Positions 1 to 8,260 of a stretch of 64,000 nt of DNA are shown piece by piece. Numbering within the stretch: position 1 is the first letter of the stretch; each line of letters starts with the position of its first letter. This DNA is from CADEEN01 sp963740395 (GTDB taxonomy: Bacteria > Pseudomonadota > Gammaproteobacteria > Burkholderiales > Burkholderiaceae_C), in the NCBI GenBank assembly GCA_963740395.1, contig CAVUEP010000094.1, forward strand, positions 1 to 64,000. Reading direction: 5' to 3'. The translations under genes and the position numbers were made by a program. Below the pieces are notes generated by a model. That model worked only from the letters and a program-made list of their open reading frames with translations, was not told the DNA's origin and did not search any database.

Positions 1-615
1 GGGGGCGGCGGGCGGCGCCAGTTCGGCAACCTGCTGCTGTCGCGGCTGCCGCTGCGCCAGGTCTGGCGGCATCTGCTGCCCTGGCCGGCCGACCCCTCGC
101 ATGCCGACATGCAGCGCATGGCGATCGAGGCCGTGGTCGAGGCGCCGGGCATCGGTGATGTGCGTGTGAGCACGACCCACCTGGCCTACTACTCGGCGGC
201 GCAGCGGCTGGCACAGGTCAATGCCCTGCGCGATCTGCACGCGGTGGCGCAGGGCCATCGCCAGCCCCCCGAGCGCGCCGACACCTCGCGCGGGCCGTTT
301 CACTGGATGCCGCGCCCCGCTGCCGGCATCGTCACCGGCGACTACAACTGCGAACCCGGCTCACCCGGCCACGCGCGCATGCTGGCCGCGTTCGACGACG
401 GCACGCCGGCGTTTGTCGATGCCTGGGCCACGGCGCATCCCGGCCAGGCCCATGTGCCGACGGTCGGCCTGTTCGACACCGTGCAATGGCCGCGCCAGTT
501 CGCCTGCGACTTCGTCTTCGTCTCCGACGACCTGGCACCGCGCATCGCCGCCTGCGAGGTCGACCAGGCCAGCGACGCGTCGGACCATCAGGCCGTGCTG
601 TTGACCCTGGCTTGA
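1..615 (+). CDS. Endonuclease/exonuclease/phosphatase family protein (5' truncated by window)
   Basis: The open frame runs in from the left edge, so the N-terminus is missing; about 204 residues remain. Motifs of the Mg-dependent endonuclease/exonuclease/phosphatase fold appear in order: QFGNLLLSRLPL near the left edge, STTHLAYYS, GDYNCEP, DFVFVSDDL and the C-terminal SDASDHQAV with the catalytic Asp-His pair. The family cleaves phosphodiester or phosphate bonds in nucleic acids or lipids, and the substrate cannot be told from sequence. The next gene begins 13 bases downstream on the same strand, so the two may be cotranscribed. Confidence 0.85.
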   Translation, partial: GGGGRRQFGNLLLSRLPLRQVWRHLLPWPADPSHADMQRMAIEAVVEAPGIGDVRVSTTHLAYYSAAQRLAQVNALRDLHAVAQGHRQPPERADTSRGPFHWMPRPAAGIVTGDYNCEPGSPGHARMLAAFDDGTPAFVDAWATAHPGQAHVPTVGLFDTVQWPRQFACDFVFVSDDLAPRIAACEVDQASDASDHQAVLLTLA

Positions 616-628
616 CAGGGCGTAACGA

Positions 629-1441
629 GTGAATGTGGCCATCACCGGCGCGCGGTCGGAGCTGGGCGGCGTACTCAGGCGCCACCCGTCGCGCGATCGA
701 CTCGACTCCGTGCACTTCAACCTGTCGGGGCAGCCCGCCAACACCCTGCTGCACGATGGTCATGCGTGGAAGGACTTTCCGCGCACGATGTTGGGCGCCA
801 CGCGGCGCGCATTGCGCGATGCCCATGCCGCCAACGCCCGCCTGTTCGTGCATGCCAGCTTTGCCTTCGTTGACGCGATCGAGCGCGGGGTGCCGCTGGC
901 TGCGCCGTTGCAGTCCTGCGTCGATGCCATCCTCGAGTGCGAAGCGCTGGTCCTGGCCGGCCCATTGCCCGCGTGCGTCGTGCGCCTTGGGTATCTGTAT
1001 GGCCCCGACAGCGCCGACCTGCGGGCCTACCGCACGGCTTTTCGCCTGGGCCGACCGTACTGGTCGGGCGAATCGGGTGCGCGTCAGTACCACCTCCATC
1101 AGTCGGATGCCGCGTCCGCGCTGCTGGCGGCGGCCAAAGTGAAGAACGCGGGCAAGACCTGCTACGCCACGGATGGGCACCCCACCTCGTTCGAGCGTTT
1201 CATGGACGCGTTCGCGCACCGCGTCGGCCGGCGCAGGCCATTGCACCTGCCCCTGCGCTCACGCCTGCTCGCCCGGGCCATCATTTGCGAAGAGCATATG
1301 CAGCAGACCGCGCTGGCCATTCCGGCCCGGGCGCCGTCGCCCCGCGTGCCGGGGTGGAGGCCGCGCTTCGCCGACTACCGCAGCGGCCTCGATCAGGTCA
1401 TCGCGGCGTGGCAGGATCAGGCCGTTGCCGAGTCGGCGTAG
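629..1441 (+). CDS. NAD-dependent epimerase/dehydratase-like (extended SDR) protein
   Basis: A 270-residue protein starting at GTG. The N-terminus (NVAITGARSELGG) is a degenerate Rossmann dinucleotide-binding loop, and VVRLGYLYGPD near residue 120 is a typical extended-SDR segment. The usual YxxxK catalytic pair is not obvious, so it may bind a nucleotide without being a standard epimerase. A second short epimerase-like protein (38452-39207) has the same general architecture. The substrate is unknown. Confidence 0.65.
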   Translation: MNVAITGARSELGGVLRRHPSRDRLDSVHFNLSGQPANTLLHDGHAWKDFPRTMLGATRRALRDAHAANARLFVHASFAFVDAIERGVPLAAPLQSCVDAILECEALVLAGPLPACVVRLGYLYGPDSADLRAYRTAFRLGRPYWSGESGARQYHLHQSDAASALLAAAKVKNAGKTCYATDGHPTSFERFMDAFAHRVGRRRPLHLPLRSRLLARAIICEEHMQQTALAIPARAPSPRVPGWRPRFADYRSGLDQVIAAWQDQAVAESA

Positions 1442-1487
1442 GTGCGTCACTTGCCGCGCGTCAGCTTGGTAGAGCTAAGACCCGTCC

Positions 1488-1904
1488 ATGGCTGAAAACA
1501 AGACCCGAGCGACCGATGCCAGCGTCGACGCCTACCTCGCCGCCATCGTCGACGCCGCGCGCCGCGCCGATTGCGAGGCACTGGTGAAGCTGATGTCGAA
1601 GGTCACGGGCGAAGCGCCGAAGATGTGGGGCAGCAGCATCGTCGGGTTCGGCAGCTATTACTACAGGTACGAGAGCGGTCGCGAAGGCCACATGTGCGCC
1701 ACCGGCTTTTCCTCGCGCAAGGGCGACATCAGCGTCTACCTCGTCGCCAGTGGTGCCGATCAAGGGCAACTGCTAGCGAAGCTGGGCCGGCACAAGATGG
1801 GCAAGGCCTGCCTGTACATAAGGCGCCTGAGCGACGTCGATGCCGCGGTCCTGCAGCAACTGGTCGCCGGCTCGGTGGCCGAGGTGCGGCGCCGCTATGG
1901 CTAG
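1488..1904 (+). CDS. DUF1801 domain-containing protein
   Basis: A 138-residue soluble protein matching the small DUF1801 (YdhG-like) family. Recognisable segments are the N-terminal helix with DAYLAAIVDAARR, then PKMWGSSIVGFGSYYYRYESG and KMGKACLYIRRLSDVD. Members of this family are widespread and have no settled biochemical role. The start is the ATG at 1488; no strong Shine-Dalgarno sequence precedes it. It stands alone between an epimerase-like gene and a small membrane protein gene. Confidence 0.8.
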   Translation: MAENKTRATDASVDAYLAAIVDAARRADCEALVKLMSKVTGEAPKMWGSSIVGFGSYYYRYESGREGHMCATGFSSRKGDISVYLVASGADQGQLLAKLGRHKMGKACLYIRRLSDVDAAVLQQLVAGSVAEVRRRYG

Positions 1905-1960
1905 CGTGGTTGCCGCGCCCCCCGGCTCGCCTGGAAACTGACGATGACGCGGGAGCTTCT

Positions 1961-2378
1961 ATGCCCAAGCTATTGAGAAACTTGCTCGCCGTGGTTGCCG
2001 GAATCGCCATCGGTGGCGGCGTCAACATGGCCATCATCCTGGCCGGCCCCTCGATCGTTGCGCCGCCTGCCGGCGTGGACATGAGCAATGCCGAGAGCCT
2101 GGCCGCGGCGATGCATCTGTTCGAGCCCCGGCACTTCGCGGTGCCCTTCCTGGCGCATGCGCTCGGCACCCTGGCGGGCGCCACCGCGGCCTACCTGATC
2201 GCGGCATCGCACCGAGTGCCGATTGCACTGGCGATCGGCGTGGTCTTCCTGGCCGGCGGCATTGCGGCCAGCTTCATGATTCCCGCGCCCGACCTGGTTC
2301 GTCGCGCTCGATCTGCTGGCCGCCTACCTGCCGATGGCCTGGGTCGGGACCCGCATCGGCGCTCGCATGGCGCGCTGA
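1961..2378 (+). CDS. Small hypothetical membrane protein (frameshifted near 2290)
   Basis: The start at 1961 opens with a basic N-terminus and a hydrophobic helix (LLAVVAGIAIGGGVNMAIIL). Two more helices follow: FLAHALGTLAGATAAYLIA and PIALAIGVVFLAGGIAASF. Near 2290 the frame shifts by one base. The continuation in the next frame reads TWFVALDLLAAYLPMAWVG and ends at TGA 2376-2378. The full span is one base too long for a single frame, consistent with one extra base in the CGCCCG at about 2288-2292. The complete protein would have about 138 residues and four helices. The function is unknown. Confidence 0.6.
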
Positions 2379-2420
2379 CTTGCGCGCTTCACACTCACGG
2401 TTCGCAATCGAGGTGGCTGC

Positions 2421-3111
2421 ATGGCATCCGAGATCCGCCTGATTTCATCGATGGCAACGCGGCAGGTGCTGGCCGAGCTGGCTACTCTGTACCAGCAGCG
2501 TTCGGGGCAACGGGTGTCGATCGAGTCCGTCGGCGGCGTCGACGCCGCGCGGCGCGTGCAGGCCGGCGAGGCCTTCGACGCGGTCGTGCTGGCGCGCGAC
2601 GCCATCGACCGGCTGCTCGAGTCCGGCAGGCTCGTGGCCGGCAGCCGGGTGGATCTGGTGCGCTCGGGCGTGTCGTTGGCGGTGCGTGCCGGGCGCAAAG
2701 CGGCCCGAGATCGGCACCGAGGAGGACGTCAAGCGCGCGGTGCTGGCCGCGCGCAGCCTGGGCACCTCGACCGGGCCCAGCGGCGTGCAGCTGGCCCGGC
2801 TCTTCGAGCGCTGGGGCATTGCCGATGCGATCAAGGAGCGCATCCTGGTGGCGCCGGCGGGCGTGCCCGTGGGCACGCTGGTGGCCGAGGGCCGGGTCGA
2901 GCTGGGGTTCCAGCAATTGAGCGAGCTCTTGCACTTGCCGGGCATCGATGTCCTGGGCCCGCTGCCGCCGGGCATCCAGATCCTCACCACCTTCTCGGCC
3001 GGCCTGTCGGTGACGTCGATCCAGCCCCTGGAGGTGGGCGCTTTGCTCGATTTCATGGCCGCGCCGGCGGCTGCCGAGATCAAGCGCCGCCACGGCATGG
3101 ACCCGGCATGA
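2421..3111 (+). CDS. ModA-like periplasmic-binding-fold protein without signal peptide (frameshifted near 2695)
   Basis: About 229 residues once one frameshift is repaired. The first part (EIRLISSMATRQVLAELATLY and FDAVVLARDAIDRLL) and the second part (TSTGPSGVQLARLFERWGI and AAEIKRRHGMDP) are typical of molybdate-type extracellular solute-binding proteins. The start at 2421 has a GAGGTGG ribosome site, but there is no signal peptide, so the protein may act in the cytoplasm. The frame breaks at GCCGGGCGC near 2695, where one surplus G would explain the shift. It lies 145 bases upstream of ligJ on the same strand; proteins of this type are often neighbours of aromatic-acid genes, and the ligand is not known. 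Confidence 0.65.
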
Positions 3112-3256
3112 GAGGCAGCGAGGGCGGTTGAGCGCATCGCTGTGCGCAGGGTGGTCGGCGAAGGCGCCCCCCGACGCTCACCGTGCCTGCGGGAGTTCGA
3201 TAATCAGCGGCAGCGTGGCGGACCAGCCATCGTCTGCCACGCCAGGAGTACCGACC

Positions 3257-4271
3257 ATGATCATCGACTGCCACGGCCACTACACGACCGCGCCCAAGGC
3301 GCTCGAAACCTGGCGCAATCAACAAATCGCATCGATCAAGGACCCGGCGGCGAAGCCCCGGGTCTCCGATCTGAAAATTACCGACGACGAGTTGCGCGAG
3401 ACCATCGAGGCCAACCAGTTGCGCCTGATGAACGAGCGCGGCAGCGACCTGACGATCTTCAGCCCGCGCGCCAGCTTCATGGCCCACCACATCGGCGATT
3501 TCGAGGTCAGCAGCACCTGGGCGGCGATCTGCAACGAACTCTGCTGGCGCGTCAGCCAGTTGTTTCCGGATCGCTTCACGCCGGCCGCAATGCTGCCGCA
3601 GAGCCCCGGCGTCGACCCCAAGACCTGCATTCCCGAGCTGGTGAAGTGCGTCGAGCAGTACGGCAATGTCGGCATCAACCTGAATCCCGACCCCTCGGGC
3701 GGGCATTGGACGAGCCCGCCGCTGTCGGACCGGCATTGGTACCCGGTCTACGAGAAGATGGTCGAGTACGACATCCCGGCCATGATCCACGTGTCGACCA
3801 GCTGCAACGCCTGCTTCCACACCACGGGTGCCCACTACTTGAACGCCGACACGACGGCCTTCATGCAATGCCTGACCAGCGACCTGTTCAAGGACTTCCC
3901 CGACACTGCGCTTCATCATCCCGCACGGCGGCGGCGCGGTGCCGTATCACTGGGGGCGCTTCCGCGGCCTGGCGCAGGAGATGAAGAAGCCGCTGCTGAA
4001 GGACCATTTGCTCAACAACATCTTCTTCGACACCTGCGTCTACCACCAGCCGGGCATCGACCTGCTGACGAAGGTGATCCCGGTCGACAACATCCTGTTC
4101 GCCAGCGAGATGATCGGCGCGGTGCGCGGCATCGACCCCGAGACCGGGCATTACTACGACGACACCAAGCGCTACATCGAGGCTTCGACGATCGTCGTCG
4201 GCAGCGACCGCCACAAGATCTACGAAGGCAACGCACGGCGCGTCTTCCCGCGCCTGGACAAGCCGCACTGA
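3257..4271 (+). CDS. ligJ: 4-oxalomesaconate hydratase, amidohydrolase family (frameshifted near 3905)
   Basis: LigJ/PmdE hydrates 4-oxalomesaconate to 4-carboxy-4-hydroxy-2-oxoadipate in the protocatechuate 4,5-cleavage pathway. The start at 3257 (MIIDCHGHYTTAPKALETWR) follows an AGGAG ribosome site and carries the metal-binding HxH. Strongly conserved LigJ segments follow: SPRASFMAHHIGDF, NLNPDPSGGHWTSPPL, HVSTSCNACFHTTGAHY, and after the break RFIIPHGGGAVPYHWGR and NILFASEMIGAVRGIDP. The frame shifts at TTCCCCGACAC near 3905. Removing one C gives the family sequence FPTLRFIIPHGG and a length of about 337 residues. It is the first clear gene of the lig operon. Confidence 0.9.
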
Positions 4272-4299
4272 AGCAAAAGGGGAGAGGGGGCGGCTGAAC

Positions 4300-4984
4300 A
4301 TGTTCGAAGCTGGGTGTCGTCAAACGCAAGATCGTCCGCGCCGACAAGGCGGCGGTGGCCAAGCTGTCGCGCTTCACCAGCGCCACCATCCACGAGGCGA
4401 TGGGTCGGGTCGGGCTGTTCAAGCCCTACCTGCGGCCGATCTACCCGCAAGCGCAGGCCTGCGGCACGGCCATCACGGTGCTGCTGCAGCCCGGTGACAA
4501 CTGGATGATGCATGTGGCCGCCGAGCAGTTGCTGCCGGGCGACATCGTCGTCGCGGCCTGCACCACCGAGAACGACGACGGCTTCTTCGGCGACCTGCTG
4601 GCCACCAGCTTTCGCGCGCGCGGCGCGGTCGGCCTCGTCATCGACGGCGGCTGCCGCGATGTGAAGGACCTGACCGAAATGGATTTCCCGGTCTGGAGCC
4701 GCGCGATCCACGGCAAGGGCACGGTCAAGGCCACGCTGGGCTCGGTGAACATTCCTGTCGTCTGCGCCGGCGCACTGGTGCACCCGGGCGACGTCGTCGT
4801 TGCCGACATCGACGGCGTTGTCGTCGTGCCCGCGGCGCTGGCGCAACAGGTGGCCGATGCCGCCGAGAAGCGCGAATCGTTCGAAGGCGAGAAGCGCGCC
4901 AAGCTCGCGGCCGGCGTGCTCGGGCTGGACATGTACAACATGCGCGGCCCGCTCGAGAAGGCCGGGCTGCGCTACATCGACTGA
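4300..4984 (+). CDS. ligK: 4-carboxy-4-hydroxy-2-oxoadipate aldolase / oxaloacetate decarboxylase (frameshifted near 4308)
   Basis: LigK/PmdF is the last pathway enzyme; it splits 4-carboxy-4-hydroxy-2-oxoadipate to pyruvate and oxaloacetate. It is an RraA-like class II aldolase. The body shows TSATIHEAMGRVGLFKPYL, PGDIVVAACTTENDDGFFG and the active-site loop GLVIDGGCRDVKDLTEM. The ATG at 4300 gives MFELGVVKRKIVRADKAAV, as family members begin, only if one surplus A in GTTCGAAGCTGG near 4308 is removed. Otherwise translation would have to begin at the internal ATG at 4355. The repaired length is about 227 residues, normal for the family. It lies 28 bases after ligJ. Confidence 0.88.
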
Positions 4985-4988
4985 CGGC

Positions 4989-5909
4989 ATGAACGCGGAC
5001 CCGAAGCAATGGCAGGTGGGCCTCGTCGGCTACGGTGAGGTTGGGCGCATCCTGGCCGAGGATCTTCGAAGCCAGGGTGTGGCGGTCTGCGCCTTCGACC
5101 TGAAGCTGGGTGGAGCGCAGGCCGGTGCGCTGGTCGACCACGCGGGCACGCAGGGCGTCACGCTGGCGGCCTCGCATGCCGCGCTGTCCGCCGCGGCCGA
5201 CTTCATCGTCTCCGCCGTCACCGCCAGCCAGACGGTCGCGGTGGCGCAGGCCTGCGCGCCGGCCCTGCGGCGCGGCGCCTGGTTCCTCGACTTCAACTCC
5301 GCCTCGCCCGGCGCCAAGCAGCGCGCCGCGGCGCTGATCGACGGCGCCGGGGGCCACTACGTCGAAGGCGCGGTGATGACGTCGATCCCGCCGTACCGCA
5401 TCAAGGTGCCGCTGCTGCTGGGCGGCGCGCGCGCGGCCGAACTCGCGCCGCTGCTGACCACGCTTGGCTTCGACGCCCAGGTGGTGAGCGCCGAGCTCGG
5501 CGTGGCCTCGGCCACGAAGATGTGCCGCAGCGTGATGATCAAGGGCCTGGAGGCGATGGTCATCGAGAGCTTCACCACCGCACGTGCCTATGGCGTCGAA
5601 GACGCGGTGCTGGCGTCGCTGAAGGAAACTTTCCCGGGCATCGATTGGGAAGAGCAGGGCGCCTACTTCTTCCAGCGCGCCATCGAGCATGGCCGGCGGC
5701 GCAGCGAAGAAGTGCGCGAAGTCGCCGCCACCGTGCGCGAGGCCGGGCTCGAGCCCTGGTCGGCCGCCGGCACCGCCGAGCGCCAGGCCTGGGTCGCCGA
5801 CCTGGCCGACGCCGGGGTGTTCGGCCGCCGCGGCAGCGCCGATTTCGCGCGCAGCGGCGATTGGCGCGTCGAGGCCGATCGCATCCTGGCCCAGGCCAAA
5901 AAGGACTGA
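4989..5909 (+). CDS. NAD(P)-dependent oxidoreductase with DUF1932 C-terminal domain
   Basis: An intact 306-residue protein of the 6-phosphogluconate/3-hydroxyisobutyrate dehydrogenase superfamily. It has an N-terminal Rossmann motif (VGLVGYGEVGRILAEDL), the conserved segment WFLDFNSASPGAKQ, and a C-terminal helical domain of the DUF1932 type with the substrate-binding region ATKMCRSVMIKGLEAM. The start is 4 bases after the ligK stop, and ligI follows 1 base after its own stop, so it is embedded in the operon. It is not one of the named lig enzymes. It could oxidise a hydroxy-acid side product, but no substrate can be assigned from sequence. Confidence 0.8.
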   Translation: MNADPKQWQVGLVGYGEVGRILAEDLRSQGVAVCAFDLKLGGAQAGALVDHAGTQGVTLAASHAALSAAADFIVSAVTASQTVAVAQACAPALRRGAWFLDFNSASPGAKQRAAALIDGAGGHYVEGAVMTSIPPYRIKVPLLLGGARAAELAPLLTTLGFDAQVVSAELGVASATKMCRSVMIKGLEAMVIESFTTARAYGVEDAVLASLKETFPGIDWEEQGAYFFQRAIEHGRRRSEEVREVAATVREAGLEPWSAAGTAERQAWVADLADAGVFGRRGSADFARSGDWRVEADRILAQAKKD

Positions 5910-5910
5910 G

Positions 5911-6825
5911 ATGAGCTTCGAGAAGACACCCGGCTGGCTCGACTGGTTCGACGTTCCGTCCAAACCTCGTTTCAAGGTCCCTGCCGGCAGCGTCGACGCG
6001 CATTGCCATGTCTTCGGCCCCGGCGCCGAGTTCCCGTTCGCGCCCGAGCGCAAGTACACGCCGTGCGACGCGTCGAAGACACAGCTCTACGCGTTGCGCG
6101 ATCACCTCGGCTTTGCGCGCAACGTGGTCGTGCAGGCCACCTGCCATGGCGCCGACAACCGTGCCATGGTCGATGCGCTGGTCAACAGCCGGGGCAAGGC
6201 GCGTGGCGTGGCCACCGTCAAGCGCAGCATCAGCGACGCCGAGCTGAAGACCTTGCACACGGCCGGAGTGCGCGGCGTGCGTTTCAACTTCGTCAAGCGC
6301 CTGGTCGACTTCACGCCGCGCGACGAGTTGATGGACATCGCCGCGCGCATCGCCCCGCTGGGCTGGCATGTGGTGATCTATTTCGAGGCCGTCGACCTGC
6401 CCGAGCTGTGGGACTTCTTCACCGCGCTGCCCACCACGATCGTGGTCGACCACATGGGCCGCCCCGACGTCAGCCTGCCCGTGGACGGCCCGCAGTTCGA
6501 GCTGTTCGTCAAGTTCATGCGCGACTACGCGAACGTGTGGAGCAAGGTGAGCTGCCCCGAACGCCTGTCGCTCACCGGGCCGAAGGCGCTGAACGGTGAG
6601 CGGGCTGCCTACCGCGACGTGGTGCCGTTTGCCAAGCGCATCGTCGAGACCTTCCCTGACCGCGTGCTGTGGGGCACCGACTGGCCGCACCCGAACCTGA
6701 AGGACCATATGCCCGACGACGGCCTGCTGGTTGACTTCATCCCGCACATCGCCACCACGCCGGCGCTGCAACGCAAATTGCTGGTCGACAACCCGATGCG
6801 CCTCTACTGGCCCGAGGAAACGTGA
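5911..6825 (+). CDS. ligI: 2-pyrone-4,6-dicarboxylate hydrolase
   Basis: LigI/PmdD hydrolyses 2-pyrone-4,6-dicarboxylate to 4-oxalomesaconate. The 304-residue protein is a cog3618-type amidohydrolase and is intact. Visible features are the N-terminal VDAHCHVFGPGAEFPF, VVQATCHGADNRAMVDAL, GVRFNFVKRLVD, TIVVDHMGRPDV and the C-terminal WGTDWPHPNLKDHMPDDG with the catalytic Asp. This matches LigI, which is known to be active without a tightly bound metal. The start at 5911 immediately follows the preceding stop. A GC-rich palindromic repeat separates it from ligA. Confidence 0.93.
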   Translation: MSFEKTPGWLDWFDVPSKPRFKVPAGSVDAHCHVFGPGAEFPFAPERKYTPCDASKTQLYALRDHLGFARNVVVQATCHGADNRAMVDALVNSRGKARGVATVKRSISDAELKTLHTAGVRGVRFNFVKRLVDFTPRDELMDIAARIAPLGWHVVIYFEAVDLPELWDFFTALPTTIVVDHMGRPDVSLPVDGPQFELFVKFMRDYANVWSKVSCPERLSLTGPKALNGERAAYRDVVPFAKRIVETFPDRVLWGTDWPHPNLKDHMPDDGLLVDFIPHIATTPALQRKLLVDNPMRLYWPEET

Positions 6826-6829
6826 CCCA

Positions 6830-6916
6830 CCCCCGAAGCGCCTTCGGCGCTCCCCCTCAAGGGGGCGCCACCAGCGGCCCGGCAAAGCCGGCTCCGCGGT
6901 GGCCGCTTGGCTTACG
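6830..6916 (+). repeat. GC-rich palindromic intergenic repeat, copy 1 (inside the lig operon)
   Basis: The ligI-ligA gap holds nested inverted repeats: GAAGCGCCTTCGGCGCT, CCCCCTCAAGGGGG and the partly self-complementary CCAGCGGCCCGGCAAAGCCGG...CCGCGGTGG. Three related copies lie at 11265, 30825 and 31625, all between genes. The RNA could fold into strong hairpins and might reduce transcription or stabilise the upstream message. There is no T-run, so it is not a standard terminator. Confidence 0.6.
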
Positions 6917-6961
6917 GTTGCAGACGACACCGATGGCGAGGATCGCCCTGGAGCAACCTAT

Positions 6962-7405
6962 ATGCCGTTGAACAAACCCTATCTCGACGTGCCCGGCACG
7001 ACGATCTTCGACGCCGAACAGTCGCGCAAGGGCTACTGGCTGAACCAGTTCTGCATGTGCCTGATGAAGGCCGAGAACCGCGAGCGTTTCAAGGCCGATG
7101 AGCGCGCCTACCTCGACGAGTGGGCCATGACCGACGAGCAGAAGCAGGCGGTGCTGGCGCGCGATTTGAACTGGTGCATCCGCCTGGGCGGCAACATCTA
7201 CTTCCTGGCCAAGATCGGCGCCACCGACGGCAAGAGCTTCCAGCAGATGGCCGGCAGCATGACCGGCATGACCGAAGAGGAGTACCGCGACATGATGATC
7301 AAGGGGGGGCGGTCGGTCGAAGGCAACCGCGTGGTGGGCGAAGGCGGCGATGCGCAGGCACATCGGCAACCGCAGGGTGCGGCCGGTCGGAAGGCAGACA
7401 CGTAA
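6962..7405 (+). CDS. ligA: Protocatechuate 4,5-dioxygenase, alpha subunit
   Basis: The small subunit of the extradiol dioxygenase that opens the protocatechuate ring between carbons 4 and 5. It has 147 residues; the segments DAEQSRKGYWLNQFCMCLMK and NIYFLAKIGATDGKSFQQMA are typical of LigA/PmdA. The start at 6962 has GGAG 9 bases upstream. The last A of its TAA stop is the first base of the ligB ATG, so the two subunits are translationally coupled. LigA caps the active site of LigB in the alpha2-beta2 enzyme. Confidence 0.93.
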   Translation: MPLNKPYLDVPGTTIFDAEQSRKGYWLNQFCMCLMKAENRERFKADERAYLDEWAMTDEQKQAVLARDLNWCIRLGGNIYFLAKIGATDGKSFQQMAGSMTGMTEEEYRDMMIKGGRSVEGNRVVGEGGDAQAHRQPQGAAGRKADT

Positions 7406-8259
7406 TGGCCCGCATCACCGCCTCCGTCTACACCTCGCATGTGCCGGCCATCGGCGCCGCGATCGACCTCGGCAAGACCGGCGAGCCGTACTGGCAACCG
7501 CTGTTCAAGGGCTACGAGCCGTCCAAGCAGTGGATGCGCGACAACAAGCCCGACGTCATCTTCCTCGTCTACAACGACCACGCCACGGCGTTCAGCCTGG
7601 AGATGATTCCGACGTTCGCGATCGGCACCGCGGCCGAATTCACGCCGGCCGACGAAGGCTGGGGCCCGCGTCCGGTACCCAAGGTCATCGGCCACCCCGA
7701 GCTCGCGGCGCATATCGCGCAGTCGGTGATCCAGGACGACTTCGACCTCACCATCGTCAACAGGATGCCGGTCGACCATGGCCTGACGGTGCCGCTGAAC
7801 CTGCTCTGTGGGTCGCCCAAGGTGTGGCCGTGCCCGGTGATCCCGTTCGCCGTCAATGTGGTGCAGTACCCGGTGCCGTCGGGGCGGCGCTGCTTCCTGC
7901 TCGGCCAGGCCATCCGGCGCGCGATCGAGTCCTTCGACGAGCCCTTGAAGGTGCAGGTCTGGGGCACCGGCGGGATGAGCCACCAGTTGCAGGGCCCGCG
8001 CGCCGGACTGATCAACAAGGCGTGGGACACCCAGTTCCTCGACCGCCTGATCGCCGATCCGGAAGGGCTGTCGAAGCTGCCGCACATCGACTATGTGCGC
8101 GAGGCCGGCAGCGAAGGCATCGAACTGGTGATGTGGCTGATCGCGCGCGGCGCGATGGCTGACGTGGCCGGCGGCGCCGCGCCCAAGGTCGCGCATCGCT
8201 TCTACCACGTGCCGGCCAGCAACACCGCGGTGGGCCATCTGATTCTGGAGAACCGTTGA
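7405..8259 (+). CDS. ligB: Protocatechuate 4,5-dioxygenase, beta (catalytic) subunit
   Basis: The 284-residue catalytic subunit. The Fe(II) ligands of the LigB family are visible: His12 in TSHVPAIG, His59 in YNDHATAF and Glu240 in EGIELVMW. The active-site histidines His125 (MPVDHGL) and His193 (GGMSHQLQGP) are also present. These match the LigB ligands His12, His61 and Glu242 with a two-residue offset. It overlaps the ligA stop by one base, and ligC starts 1 base after its stop. The product, 4-carboxy-2-hydroxymuconate-6-semialdehyde, is the substrate of LigC. Confidence 0.95.
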   Translation: MARITASVYTSHVPAIGAAIDLGKTGEPYWQPLFKGYEPSKQWMRDNKPDVIFLVYNDHATAFSLEMIPTFAIGTAAEFTPADEGWGPRPVPKVIGHPELAAHIAQSVIQDDFDLTIVNRMPVDHGLTVPLNLLCGSPKVWPCPVIPFAVNVVQYPVPSGRRCFLLGQAIRRAIESFDEPLKVQVWGTGGMSHQLQGPRAGLINKAWDTQFLDRLIADPEGLSKLPHIDYVREAGSEGIELVMWLIARGAMADVAGGAAPKVAHRFYHVPASNTAVGHLILENR

Positions 8260-8260
8260 A

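Noticed and set aside
4989..5909. The DUF1932 dehydrogenase as the missing 4-oxalomesaconate tautomerase (LigU)
   Set aside because: LigU belongs to the diaminopimelate-epimerase-like fold. This protein has a Rossmann start and a 6-phosphogluconate-dehydrogenase-type C-terminus.
6826..6961. A small protein gene in the ligI-ligA gap
   Set aside because: Only repeat-derived, palindromic sequence is present, and no start with a ribosome site leads into a plausible protein.
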